A DNA stretch of 64,000 bases from Neofusicoccum parvum. Its lineage: Eukaryota > Ascomycota > Dothideomycetes > Botryosphaeriales > Botryosphaeriaceae. The position numbers were made by a program, and so were the translations under genes. The DNA is taken from the NCBI GenBank assembly GCA_020912385.1, contig CP087218.1:186001-250000 (forward strand). The letters run 5' to 3'. Under the pieces are notes generated by a model. That model ran no database searches. It was given only the letters and a program-made list of their open reading frames with translations, and was not told where the DNA came from. This document shows, one piece after another, positions 9,626 through 20,965 of the stretch (the first letter of the stretch is position 1; the number at the start of each line of letters is the position of its first letter).

Positions 9626-12489
9626 AGAGAGAAAGAGATGTGTACATAGGGGGGTGGAGGTGTGAGATTTTGAAAGCATAGCGGGTGGGTGGTTCTGTGA
9701 ATAGATGAAAATTACACCGAGGTCTGGTTGTTTGACTGTGCTTTGAAAATATTTGGTGCGAGATGTTTGTGAGCATGCACTTAGTCAAGTCCGCCTCATC
9801 AATATATCGTTGAAGGTGGCTTGATTTTATGCGCGAACTGTGTCCTAGCTTATCATCCTAGTGTAAGGCAAGTCACTACGAGGTGGCCTGAAGAGAACTG
9901 CTCTACCTCAACTGTCAAGACGGTGATGAAGAAACCACGATGGATGAAGTTAATCCACGTCAAGCAAACACCTACCGTACAATAGGCCCATGTTGCGCAA
10001 ATCCCGAGGCGGTATGATAGTTCGACTGACAACCGAGTAAGAACGGGGGAAGTACCTGGACGTAGGTTGATGAAGTTTGCTGCGAGATGCAGTAAATCAC
10101 GCAAAGAACAAGAGACCTACAACCTCCTCTCAGTTGCCAACGACAACGAAACAGCAACCAACATGACCACGATGCGGTAGATAAGGATGGCAGTGGTGCG
10201 GGTATAGGCGGTGGAGGGAGGGGAAGTATCTATTGATCCATGTGACGTGCGGCCTCGGCGAAGGTGTGATAGTCAAGGCGAGGCTGACGAGACTGGGGGT
10301 GAAGTCGAGGTGAGGACACCCGCCAACGTAGATCTTGCAACAACCCGGCCTCTCAGGAGCGGAACGACTCCGAAAAGAAGACGAAGTGAACGAACAACAC
10401 ACGTACCTTCCCACAAGCCAGCAGCCAGCACACCCGCACCACCTCACCCTCTCCCACACAGCCTCCCCACCACCACCGTCATCGCCGCATGCACCCCACC
10501 CAACCGGTCCCCCTCCCTCAAACAACTTCCAACGCAGCAAAGCCGAAGGGCGACGCCCAAACCCGATCGGGCAACAACGCTGCAGCCAGGATGGCCGGCG
10601 CCCGATTGGCCGCGTTCCACCGCGCCATCGGCGATTGGCCGGGGGCTGATGCGAAAAAGGGCGATGGGGGGAAAAGGCTGCGGGCGTGACGTCGCGACCG
10701 GCGCTCTCGCCGGGGTAGTGGTGGGAGATCGAGTGGATTGGCTGGCGAGTTTGCCTGAGGGGGATGGTGAGTGGGCGGCTTGGTTGGGCTGCGCGGGCTG
10801 GCGTGGGAAGGGGAGGGCGATGGACGGAGGGCGGAGGCGGTGGTGCCCAATGGCGGCGCAGGGATGGGTGGGAGGGCGGGCGGTCTCGTTTGCCGGGCTG
10901 CTCGCTGCTTGGAGGGATTTCGGGGGGTGGACGAGAGGGTGGGTGAGGGCTGCGTGGGGAGGGGTGCAGGGCGCGCAAAGGACGGCTTGGTGAGCACGAT
11001 GGTGGTGGTGGTTGTTTCGACGGCGGTGGGAGGGTGCCACGCCGCTGCATTATTGGGCCGCTGCTGGCTGACTCGAGAGGGAAAAAAAGGTTACCTACAT
11101 GACCCGCATGCTCTGTTGGAGATGGCAAGGCTGAGAGCAGGGATAGGAGGGCATGCTATGCGTCTTGTGTCCACGAACAGCAGATCCCTCCCACCGTGCT
11201 GCCGCATCAGGCATAGTGCGCGGACCGCAGCGCTGGACGAGGGTAGCAAGTGCCTCAATAACGACAGCTCAGTGCGAGTGCCGCGGGCAAACGGGAGGCT
11301 GGCGCTGCGCGGAGACCTTGCGGCCCTGCGGCCGTCCTAAGCCCCTGCCAGCACCGGGGCGGGGAAGGCGCGACGGGCGACGGGGAAGGAGCGACGGCGA
11401 CGACATGGGAAATCGGGAGCAGAAACTCCGCCCTCCGACCACATGCGAGCAAAACACCACCACGCAGGAACCCCCCACCGGCCCGCAACAGTGCATATGG
11501 CGCCCGCCCGCCCGCTCGATTACTTAAGCACCGGTCATGAGGCCCTCACGCATCGCCGGCCCGCCCGCCCATCCTTTTCCTCGCCGGCAGTGGGGTTCGC
11601 TGTACCACCGTGAGACCATGCAGCCAGCCTGGGCCGAGCCAAGGCAAGGGGCGCTGGCGAATTGTGACTTGTTTTTGTAGGGTTCAACAAAAACAAAATT
11701 AAACCCTCTCTCCAACGTCCTGTGATCTGCTGTGCAACCGTCACATGTGTTTGGTTCAACGAAGAAAATTTGCGTAATCAATTCTCCGAAATGTGAGACA
11801 TGCAACCCCAGAAAATGACATCGCGAGAGATATCTTGTCTGTCTTAGGACGAGCGGTGTGAAAGAGAGGTAATGAAAGGATGCAGAGCGTGAGACTTTGG
11901 AAATCATGCAGGAGTACGAGATCAGGGCTTTTGACTGGCACAGGGACTTTGAGACAGCCGAACAAAATGACATACCGAGACATGAGAAGACTGGAACGCA
12001 GGAGAACAGCTTGACAGCGACAACTAAAAGTGAGTGAGTGAGCTGTCGCTTGCATATTCCGATACCGGAGCCGCGCGAGCAGTTCCATTCTAGTAAACTC
12101 ACACATCCCGTCCCCCCTCCAGCGAAGAAAAATTTGCCAGTGGTGCGAGCTGTTGCCGCACCGTGATTATGTGCTTCTTTCTTTGACAATGGTTTCGGAA
12201 AGCGCGAGAGAATGCTTCTCGGATTTCCGCACTTACACGTATACAAGCTGAGAAAGGAGAAAATGAGAAAATGAAAATTCCTCCAACCATCTCCAGCCCA
12301 ACCTCCGTAGCAGCCGCTGAAACAACCGCATAATCTTACACAATCTGATCTAGACAGCCGGTCACCCGGTCAGTCGTAAGCGTCTCCTCTTGCGGTGTCC
12401 GTTATGCCGGAGGGAGCTGCCCTTGATGCGCGCGCTGCGCATGGGGGTCTGAGACAAGCCCTCGTCCTCCGGCGGCGCGGCGCTGCGGC
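9626..12489. other. Long intergenic region with no supported protein gene; possible minus-strand transcript
   Basis: No reading frame here shows a recognisable protein. Long open frames near 10200-11100 are Pro/Arg/Ser-rich and follow base composition. Promoter-like signals cluster at 10605-10741: three ATTGG (CCAAT on the minus strand) at 10605, 10634 and 10737, plus TGACGTCG at 10687-10694. A CCAAT lies on the plus strand at 10847. To the left, the minus strand has strong splice-like signals, such as GGGAAG followed by GTACGTGTG ending near 10412 and CAG acceptors further left. A spliced non-coding RNA or a gene of very small exons is possible but not resolved. Confidence 0.4.
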
Positions 12490-13536
12490 TTAGAAATCGG
12501 CGCTGCCGTTGCCGTTGTGGTGGCCGACGGTGTAGCCGAACGCGCTGTTGTCGTGCTCCGACGTGTCGACGTCGCCGCTCAGAAGGTTGTTGTTGCTGGC
12601 ACCCTCGGCACCGGCATAGGCGGCGGAGGCATTCGCACTGCCGGATGCGCTGCTGCTCCCGGCCCCGGCAGCGGCATTGCCCTGTTGCTGATAGCCGACG
12701 GCAGGCTTGTTCTGATTTGCGAGGAGGGTCTCGAGGCGCCAATCAATACCAATAGTTCAGATTACTCTTCGTCTTCTGCCAGAGAAGGATCGGCAACAAA
12801 CGAAATGGGGGAGGGAAGGGGGCAGCTTACTTCGCGGTAGCGCGACAGGTAGATCTTCAGCGCTTCGGCATAGTTTTCGAAGCCAAGCGACGTCATGGCA
12901 AAGAGGATGTCCTCGCCATTGACCGTCTTGCGCTTCTCCTGCTGGCACTTTTCGGAGGCTGCGACGGGTTAACGTGGACGCGTTCGCGGGCTGGGGGGGA
13001 CGCACCTTCGCTGGTGATGAACGAGATGAACTCGCTCACGCACTCCTGCATGCACTCCTTGGCCTCTTTGGCGATCTTCGCATTTTCGGGCAGGGCCATC
13101 TTCATGATGCGGGCGACTGGCGCAAAGTTGCGGATGTTAGCATCGCTGGCAGCACCGTCGGGGCGGCCCTTCTGCGCATCGAGGGGCGGCGATTGGGATG
13201 ACGGGGGAGACGCAGACGACATGATTCAGGGCGGGCGCGGACCGTTTTTGAGCGACAGTCTGCTGGCGCGCTGATTCGAGGTGTCGGCGTCGAGAGAGCA
13301 TTCGTCGACGTGCAGCAGCGGGTTTGGGGCGCGCAAATCAGACGAGGGGAGAGGTGCATTTCAGACGTACCATTCGCTATAGGCAGCCATCGGTCCTGCT
13401 CCTTGACTTCGAACTCGTAGCCGAGTCCTTGCGCTTGTGTATCCTGAGCTTCTCTGTCCATATGCGGCTCCGAAGATTCGTCAGGCGACTGCGCTCCAGG
13501 TTCCACGTCCGACTTCTTCGGGGGGGTGGCCGACAT
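12490..13536 (-). CDS. HAP3: CCAAT-binding factor subunit B, NF-YB/HapC/Hap3
   Basis: This histone-fold subunit joins NF-YC and NF-YA to bind CCAAT boxes. In filamentous fungi the complex controls respiration, iron and redox genes. Exons on the minus strand: 13536-13371, 13116-13006, 12958-12831 and 12729-12490, giving 214 aa. The join of exons 1 and 2 gives [17 protein letters not shown], the invariant start of the NF-YB core. Exon 2 then encodes [20 protein letters not shown] and [11 protein letters not shown]. Exon 3 gives [43 protein letters not shown]. The last exon is Asn/Ala/Ser-rich. Its acceptor is uncertain: GAG before 12729, or a CAG 18 bp further in, both in frame (214 or 208 aa). 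Intron 1 (254 bp) is long and contains an in-frame alternative ATG at 13222. Confidence 0.96.
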
Positions 13537-15631
13537 GTTTATTCGGCCGGCTGCAGGCCCCTCGGAGCCTGGCAGAGCTCTCTGTGACGTGGACTGCCAG
13601 CGAATAGGTCTGCGAACAGCCAGCGCAGAGCTTGGGCGAGCCGGCCGTGTATGCGGCCTCGTTGATGTGCGTCAAGGGCAGCCGGGGCCTGTGCGACGGC
13701 AGCCTGGACCGGGCGCTGGGGGAGACTGCCAGGAAGCTTCTGATGCAAGCGCTAATGTAGGATGGTATCGACGTGCAGGCGGAGCAGGGGACGACTTGGG
13801 CAGATCCGTCGAGAGCGGTGGCGCGTAGCTGCGCAATTGGCGAGCGCGGCGGGCGTACGACTCGGGAGCTGCAGGCGCGCGAACGGAGGCCTGCTGGGTG
13901 CTACCGTCAGCCGCGAGGCGCGGCCGGACGGCGAGGCGCGGTGCGTTGGACGAGGCGGGCGGGCTGCGAGAGCTAGGGCGGGCTGCGCGCGCGGGCAGGT
14001 ACGACGGCGCGCTGGACGGCGGCGGTGGAGGGCGCGGGCGAGAGCCGTGCCAGCGTGCAGCGCGGGGGAGAGGGCTCAATGGATGGGTGGTTGAGGAGAG
14101 GAGAGCGGGCGTTCGCGGAGCAGGCTGGCTGGCAGCAGGGCGACAGGCACGCACCGCCCGATCAGCGCGCGCGACACCTTGACGCGGCACGCCTGCGCCG
14201 CCGGTCAGCCGCGACAACAACAATCCATCCGCATGGAACAGGGCCCCGGTGACGACAGCGCGCGCGCGAGGCTGAGCCCGCGAGTCGTGGCCGCGCCTGC
14301 GCCCGTGGCCCAATCGCCCAGCATCCGGCCTGCACTGCGCTCGTGCTCGCGCCAGGCCTGCGTCTGCTGCGTGCACCTCCACCGCGGGGTCCCGTCCAGC
14401 GGCCATCCTGCCCGGCCGCGGATCGCCAGCAACGCCTCCATTGGCCAATTGCCGCGCCTCCAGCGCGCCCGCGGCGAGCCGTCTGCCGCGCCGCTGCCCA
14501 CGCGCGACGAGACGTCCCGTGCAAGCGTCCGCCGCCCGCCGCCCGCATGCCGGCGCTCTCTCCGACTGCTCTGCCCTCCCTCGCCGCGCCCAATCAGCCG
14601 CCGCGCGGTGCGTCCTGTCTCAAGCCCGCCGGCGCAGCGGCGGGTGTGCATATAGCATGCAGCCACGGATCAGAGCCTGCAGTACCAAGCTGTCGGGGTG
14701 GGCACACCACCCCCCTCCAGAGCGCAGGATGATGTGCTGTCCCCCGAGGCCGTCAGATTGTCTTCGATCGCAGGCTTGCATGCCGCCCGGCGGACAGAGA
14801 CAGCAGCCCCCCTGGCGCCCCGGCTTATTCGCTCGACGTGGTCCGCAGGAACCCTCGCATTGCGCCCCCAACGCGCCGTGGCGGCGTCGCGCGCCCTGCT
14901 CTGCGAGAACTGCCATCCCATGACGTCGGCGCGGCCATTCACGCCCGGCCATGCCATTGGGGTACCTGACGTTGGGCGCGATCTCTGGGTACCCTATGAG
15001 CTGCCCGCCCACACGACCGGAACTGTCTCTGGACGTTAGGCGTCGATCCAGCTTTGGCTGCAGCTCCGCGCCAACACATCCTGCAGCAGGCGTCGCGCGC
15101 GTCAAGCCACGAATGCTCAGCCTTGTACCGACAGCCCTAGGATTTGCACACCCCATGCCGCCGTGGAACCGACGTCAAGAAAGACCGTTGATCGGCCAGC
15201 TCGCGTGCAGAGATCGCAGTTTGGAGATTGCTGACTTCATTGTACAGGCCTGCGTGTCCGACTCATGTGCGCTATGTACAGCTCACCCCAAGCATACAAG
15301 CTTTTGCGCCTTGATTCAGCACACCACCATCCGGCGCTGCCAACACGCCCAGACAACACCTCATCAGGCCCCTCGACGGAAGACACCGGTTGAACAATAT
15401 CGAGACGGCCCGCGGAACGGCTGTTCGCGTGGGCTGACCTCAGACTAGATTCCCTGACCGCAAATGCTTTTTTGCCGTGAAAATTTTCATAGCGCTGGTA
15501 GAGCGTGTTCGGTCCCCTGGTCCGCAGGATCCGGACGTCGAAGCCTGCCTAGCTGCAAGCTCGTCCCGAAGTGCCGCTGCGGCAGTTTGCGCGGAGCCGG
15601 TCGAAGCTGCGCCTTCGACAATGACACCCAC
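13537..15631. other. Intergenic region upstream of HAP3
   Basis: About 2.1 kb of GC-rich sequence between the HAP3 start and the prefoldin 2 stop. Several CCAAT boxes occur on either strand, for example CCAATCAG near 14588, CATTGGCCAATTG near 14436 and ATTGG near 13833 and 14957. This would allow autoregulation by the CCAAT complex. Overlapping Arg/Ala/Pro-rich frames in 13700-14700 follow base composition and are not supported as genes. Confidence 0.45.
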
Positions 15632-16280
15632 TCACTGCTGCACGACCTGGATGTTGTTCTTTTTCTGGACGGCGCAGGCGCGTTAGCATGCCGCCTGACT
15701 CCCACCCCCCACTTCCCACCCAGTGACGTACCTTCCACTTGTCCATCTCCTCCTGCTTCGCCTTGTACTGCTTCAGCAGATCATCCAGAACTTTCTTCAG
15801 GCCCTCCGAATTCGTCTTCAGCGCGGGTATGACGTCCTTCACCGTCCTTTCCACCAAGACTCCGTTGATCATGCGGAAGCACTTCCGGTCCTCGGGCAGG
15901 GGCTCCAGAGTCTCTAGGACCAACCTAGTGTCGAGATATCAGTGCCTGTATTCATGCTGTTTCGCCTTGCTCGGGGAGGCGGGAGGCGGGGAGCGGTGAG
16001 AAGGAGGAGAGGGAGAAGCCGGCTGGGAGGTGACGGGCCGCAAAACAAAGGAGCGGTGAGGTTGGTGTGGATGGACGATGAGGAGTAGCTTCGTACTTGT
16101 GCTCTTCGGTCTCTTGCTCGACATCGCCGATCTTTTGCGCGAGCTGCTGGAGGATGTTCTTGTAGTTGGAGTATTGCACTTGCAGCTCTGCAGCTGGCGT
16201 CAGCGCGGGGCTCGTCGCATCATCGTAGGCGGAGGATGGGCCGTGCCTTGCTGCTTCTTCTGCGACAGCTGCTGCGCCAT
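15632..16280 (-). CDS. GIM4: Prefoldin subunit 2 (Gim4)
   Basis: This beta-type subunit of the prefoldin hexamer delivers nascent actin and tubulin to the CCT chaperonin. Four exons on the minus strand: 16280-16247, 16187-16097, 15924-15732 and 15664-15632, giving 116 aa. The protein is a coiled coil, a beta-hairpin (RKCFRMINGVLVERTVKDV) and a second coiled coil, as in human PFDN2 and yeast Gim4. The C-terminus KKNNIQVVQQ is family-typical. No GT donor fits the end of exon 1. The only split giving QQELQVQYSNYKNILQQ uses a GC donor (CAAG, then GCACGG). A second acceptor 6 bp upstream (GCCAG before CTGCAG) is also in frame and would replace Glu with Ala-Ala-Glu. Confidence 0.94.
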
Positions 16281-16535
16281 TGTTATGGTGCTTGCGGGGG
16301 TGGTTGCAGCAGTGCTGTCGTCAAAGTGCGGGAGGCTCACGGTGACGGCAGGCGGAGTGCGGGACCCAACGGCGGGATGAAGCACAGACGCCCTCTCAAG
16401 TCTCTCGCCGCTCCGTCGAATCGCATCTCCGCCTTTTGCCCACAGCAAGCTGCGCCGACCGCCTGCATCCTGCTCCTGATCTACCACGCCGTGGCCCGCG
16501 GATCCCACCAGACTACCTGACAGCGCGCCGGCAAC
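16281..16535. promoter_or_regulatory. Short divergent promoter, prefoldin 2 / CMC2
   Basis: A 255-bp gap separates two divergent start codons, so both genes must share or interleave their promoters. No TATA box or named motif stands out. Confidence 0.4.
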
Positions 16536-16864
16536 ATGCATCCGCATCTGCACACCAAGGACAACATGGGTGCGCCCGCCTCTCGTCTCCCCCGAGTCCC
16601 ACCCGCCGTTTTCCGTGCGATCGACTGACATTTACACCGTTCCTTCGCCGCGCAGCCTGCGAGGAGGTCATGAATGCCCTCGAGGAGTGCCATGCGCGCG
16701 GCTTCCTCTACAAGGCCGTCGGCATGTGCAACAAGCCCAAGCACGCCGTCAACATGTGCCTCCGCGCCCAGCGCCTCGAGCGAACAAAGGCGAACCGCGA
16801 GCATGCCAAGGTCAAGCGCGAGCAGATAGAGAAGGTCTGGGCCGAGATCGACGCCAATTCGTGA
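16536..16864 (+). CDS. CMC2: Cytochrome c oxidase assembly factor CMC2 (twin CX9C protein)
   Basis: Cmc2 is a small intermembrane-space protein needed for cytochrome c oxidase biogenesis, imported by the Mia40 disulfide relay. Exon 1 is 16536-16569 (11 codons plus one base), exon 2 is 16656-16864, and the intron is 86 bp; the product is 80 aa. The start MHPHLHTKDN is the family hallmark. The twin CX9C motif is complete: CEEVMNALEEC and CNKPKHAVNMC. The tail is charged and helical (RERTKANREHAKVK type). The gene diverges from prefoldin 2. Confidence 0.95.
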
Positions 16865-17640
16865 GCCAGTCGACATCCTTGGAGCGGTCTATACTGGGTT
16901 GTAGGATAGTGGATGGAGATTGCATGTTCGGCGCATAGGCATGGAAACGGTGTGGGAAGTCTGGGAAAAATCACTATGGAAAGGAGTTATTCGTGGGAAA
17001 TTGTATACACGGTGATGAAAGAGTTTGGCCTAGGGTTTGATCTGGTCTCTGGCCTTCGTTCGAGAAGATAGCGGAATGTTCACCACTCTCCACTCCGTAT
17101 GTCAGTGCGGTGGTGTCCTTGTCACCTTCTGGAGAAGCTGCGGTAGACTCTGGTTCCCCCGCGAGCAGTCCGCAGACGTCGAAGCAATCGTTCATTGATG
17201 ATGCGCACGACGCTGGAACATTCGTGTGGAGGTAAGGTGCAAGAAACCCAGGCTCAGTTAACTCAGAAAAGGGTACAAACGTACAAACCTTAAACATTCA
17301 CACAACATGCGTCTCGCAGTCACCCAAACAATAGACACAGATTGGTACTTCGTAGACATCCCCCGGATCTAAAGTTCCGTACAACGTCCGGCTACCTTCT
17401 TCTTGTTGAAAGGAATTCATTGTTCCGCAGTCTGTGCTCAACTTTTGTCTTGGAGACATCGTTTTCCAAGGTCCGATTCTTGCCTGATGTCGTGTCCGGC
17501 CGGTGCTTCGCTCAGATAGGGAACTGCGATGGGGCAACCAGCGTCCAGGCGGCCGAGGACCCAGTAGCATCATATGATCCCGTACACCGACTCAGGCTGG
17601 TTGCACAGTGGACGTTGTTTGGTCAGGCTCGGCATGTTTC
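16865..17640. other. Intergenic between CMC2 and the aminopeptidase
   Basis: The distal part of the 1.2-kb gap. Open frames at 17298-17734 on both strands show no family features. No repeat or RNA gene was seen. Confidence 0.4.
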
Positions 17641-18037
17641 GCGCGGAAATCCTTGCTGCAACAGGAAGGAGCCAAGAGATTTTCCTAAAACGACATTCCC
17701 TCTCCAGTTAGGTGAGACCCACAATCAAAGTTAAGGAACAGGTCACTACTCCGCGCGGGCAAGATGCTTTGCCTGCATATTGGCGGGCTTGCTATTGCTC
17801 GCAGTAAACGCCAAGCTGATGATACGAATAGCTGCCATGGAAGCATTTATCGAAGTGCTTGTCGCCTTAATGGAGGAGGAGCCAAGAGGCTTGGTTCATT
17901 CGCAAGATTCGGAGGTCAGCGACGTTCCTGCCGTATAAATTCGACAGAATGTGTTTGTTTTCAAACAACGGGATTCACCTCTTCCTCCAGTCTACTGCAA
18001 CTCGGTCTTGATATATTCTTCCGTCGACGTCATCACC
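17641..18037 (+). promoter_or_regulatory. Aminopeptidase promoter with three PacC-type sites and a TATA box
   Basis: Three copies of GCCAAG, the PacC consensus GCCARG, lie on the plus strand at 17671, 17810 and 17881. The outer two share the longer match GGAGCCAAGAG. TATAAAT is at 17934-17940, about 100 bp before the ATG at 18038. PacC drives alkaline-expressed secreted hydrolases in filamentous fungi. Control of this peptidase by PacC is inferred. Confidence 0.55.
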
Positions 18038-19401
18038 ATGAAGCTTTCTACTCTTCTTGCTATCACCGCCGCGGCGGCCGTCTCTGCGCGTCCCGCTCTC
18101 GCGCCGCGTGCCGATGAAGTTGCTGAAGCCGACAAGTACCTCATCAAGCTGAGTGAGACCGAGGAGAAGTGGGTTACCGAGGATGAGAAGTGGGAGCTCC
18201 GCAAGGTACGTTGAAAATAGTCCACGAAATCCTGAAGATTGGTGTAGCAGGGAATTGTGAATGGAGGCACACTGGATTTGACGCCCCTTTGACTGCTCCA
18301 AATACGAAGTGCTTCTGGAAAAACCTGCTCTTTCCAGTCTTGTCTTGAATATACGTACTGACCTTATTTCTCAATACAGCAAGGCATCAACTTCTTCGAC
18401 AAGACCTACAGCCAAGCCGCGAGCGCCGAGACCAAGGTCAAGCGCCAAGCTGTCAGCTACCCTACGACCGCAAGGTTCACTTCTGCAGTCAACAGCCTGA
18501 TCAGCAGCCTCTCCACTTCGAACATGCGGACGAACCTGCAGGGTCTCGTCGCCTTCAACAACCGTTACTACAGGTCCACGACTGGCTCCCAATCAGCTAC
18601 CTGGCTCCGCGATCTGGTTCAGGACACCATCGACGCTGCCGGCGGTGGTGGCACTGTTGCGTTCTTCACCCATTCGAGCTGGAGCCAGAACAGCATCATC
18701 GCTACGATTCCCGGCCAGACGGACAAGACCATCGTCGTTGGTGGCCACTTCGACAGCATCAACCTGAACAACCCCAGCAGCGGCAGGGCTCCCGGCGCCG
18801 ATGACGATGGCAGCGGCTCCATCACCAACCTCGAGATCCTGAAGGCTTACCTCGCGAGCAGTGAGGTCAGGGCCGGCAACGCCGTCAACACCGTGGAGTT
18901 CCACTGGTACGCTGCTGAGGAGGCTGGTCTGCTCGGCTCCCAGGCCATCTTCGACTCGTACTCCAGCCAGGGCCGTAATGTGATTGCCATGCTGAACCAC
19001 GACATGACTGGCTACACTGCGGGCATGACGAACGCTGGCCAGACCATTTCGCTGGCCGTTGTCACCGACTACGTGAACTCCGCGCTTAGCAACTTTGTCC
19101 GCCTCATGATCAGAACTTACACTTCTCTACCGATCACCACTAGCACGTGCGGTTATGCTTGGTAAGTTCACGACAGCCACAAAAATGTTCAGCGGCTAAC
19201 AACCCTCGTAGCTCCGACCACGCTTCGGCAACCGATGCTGGATTCCCGTCGGCGTATGTGTTTGAGAGCCCTGACGCCTACTCCTCGCCGTACATCCACA
19301 CCACCAGCGATACGCTCAGCACGGTCGACTTCACCCACATGCTCGACCATGCCAAGGCCGGTCTTGGCTTCGTCTACGAGCTGGCGTTCACCAGCTTCTA
19401 G
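18038..19401 (+). CDS. Secreted leucine aminopeptidase, peptidase family M28
   Basis: This is an extracellular zinc exopeptidase that removes N-terminal residues. Exons are 18038-18205, 18380-19161 and 19212-19401, giving 379 aa, the usual length for fungal LAP1-type enzymes. A signal peptide covers about residues 1-18 ([17 protein letters not shown]), followed by a propeptide of about 60 residues. The two-zinc ligand set is present: H179 (GGHFDS), D198 region (ADDDGSG), E236/E237 (EEAGLLG), D264 (LNHDMTG) and H346 (YIHTTSDT). Cysteines in TSTCGYACSDH probably form the conserved disulfide, and that segment is rebuilt across intron 2. Three PacC-type sites lie upstream. Confidence 0.95.
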
Positions 19402-20965
19402 AGCAGGGATGCGGCCGTAGAGTAATGAGACGAAAAGACGACCGGACCAAAAACAGAAAAAAGGAAAGATGGGCTTGATGGTTGCATGGTTCAGCAGCTT
19501 ATGATTTTGTAAATAACTTCAACCGTGTTGACGCGTGGTGTTCAACGTTTCTGTGTGCGTTTTTATGACTGCTGCACGCCGGCAAGAAGTGACGTCGCCC
19601 ACATTGCTCGCAATTTTGAATTCTGGGTCTGACGGAGCTGTCACATGAGCCCCGACGTGCCGTGACGTTCCATCGAACTCGCATTCGTCGAAATTAACGT
19701 CGAGATGAGTCTACGGCTGGGGCCTGGAGTGCTGGCTGGCGTGCAGCGCCGAGGAAACCTAGCCTTGCTGCCTTATGCGCGAGTGTCTCAGAAGCTGTCA
19801 CTGCCTTGGGAGGGCTGTGGGGAAAGGCGCTCAGGCATTGGCGCGGGGGCTGATTGCCCGAGAGATCCTCGCGCCACATCACGGACCAGCTGCGCGTTGA
19901 TTCGCGAGCGCGTTGCTGGGGACCTGACGACCGTTGCCGTCGACCGCGAGGCGTCGCCCTGTCGCTCCGTACCACAACCTCTCCATTGGCCGTGTGTGCG
20001 CCTGCAAGATCCCGCCAGACCCTCGCCCTCGACCCAGGCCGGAACAACGCCCTCGAGCAGCGAGCCCTGACCCAATCCGCGGCCCTCGCCGCCCTGATCG
20101 CGCCGCCCAAGTCCCAATTGCCCCAAGCCGTCGCCGGACAGCTCCCGCGCAGCGACTGAACGACCGCCCCAAGGGCTCATGAACGCCTAGTCGCCCGCGT
20201 TGCGTTTTCGCTGCCTTGTTTCACACCAACCACGCGTGCGCGACGCGCCGGATCCGTCCTCGCCGCGTCACACGGCTCGTCGCGCCACAGGTACAAGGCT
20301 GGTATATATTGTGGGGGACGAAGCCCGCGGGCGACGTCTAGAGGACGCAGTCCAAGATCAGAGGCGTGCGCGGCACCTCGACGGGGGCGTCGAACCTGTC
20401 CGCCACTCGCGACTCGGGCCTGCGCAACACTCTGCGGTCGTCGCAAGCCGGTCGCAAGCCGTTCGCAAGCTCTCCGCACCCGCTGCGGGTAGCTGGGAAG
20501 AATTACGGAAGCGCCAAGTTCGTTGCCTTGCAACTCCTCCACCCCGCTACTTCTTCCACAATAAACTACTGTTCTGCGACGCACACACCTTGCTCGCCAA
20601 CTTCGTCTGGTTTCGCACAATTTCCTCGCGTTCTGGGTGAACGCAAACGCGCATAAGAGGCAGGCATCGGAGAGCCGCACAGCTCTGGCGGGCAAGCTAG
20701 CACTGCCGACAACCTCCCGATTCGGTCCTTCGCCTCCTGCTGCCTAACCCCCGTTCGGCAAACTTATATCCAAGGTATGCCTTGCCGCTTTATTCTTACT
20801 CTGCCCCTTGTCCGACTCATGCGTCTGCGTTTGCGCCGCTCTTTTCTCCCGAAGCCAATACGCGTCAAGATATTCCCTTCGCTTCATCCCACCATCCCCC
20901 ATGTTTGATGAGCCGCGATCATGCCGCTGCCTCTCCTTGCTAACTTGCCGCGAGTAGTCTTCACC
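19402..20965. other. Intergenic, aminopeptidase 3' end to kinase promoter
   Basis: About 1.6 kb. The left part holds the peptidase 3' UTR. The right part is the long leader or promoter of the FHA kinase, pyrimidine-rich near 20780-20930. A TATATAT occurs near 20304. Short overlapping frames at 19700-20200 look like GC-driven noise. Confidence 0.45.

Noticed and set aside
8069..9679. Minus-strand open frame of 536 codons opposite the BBOX-like gene
   Set aside because: Low-complexity Arg/Gly/Val-rich shadow of a gene with complete catalytic motifs on the other strand.
10130..11128. Minus-strand open frame of 332 codons
   Set aside because: Pro/Ser/His-rich with overlapping frames in several phases; no domain. 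It follows composition and holds promoter-like motifs instead.
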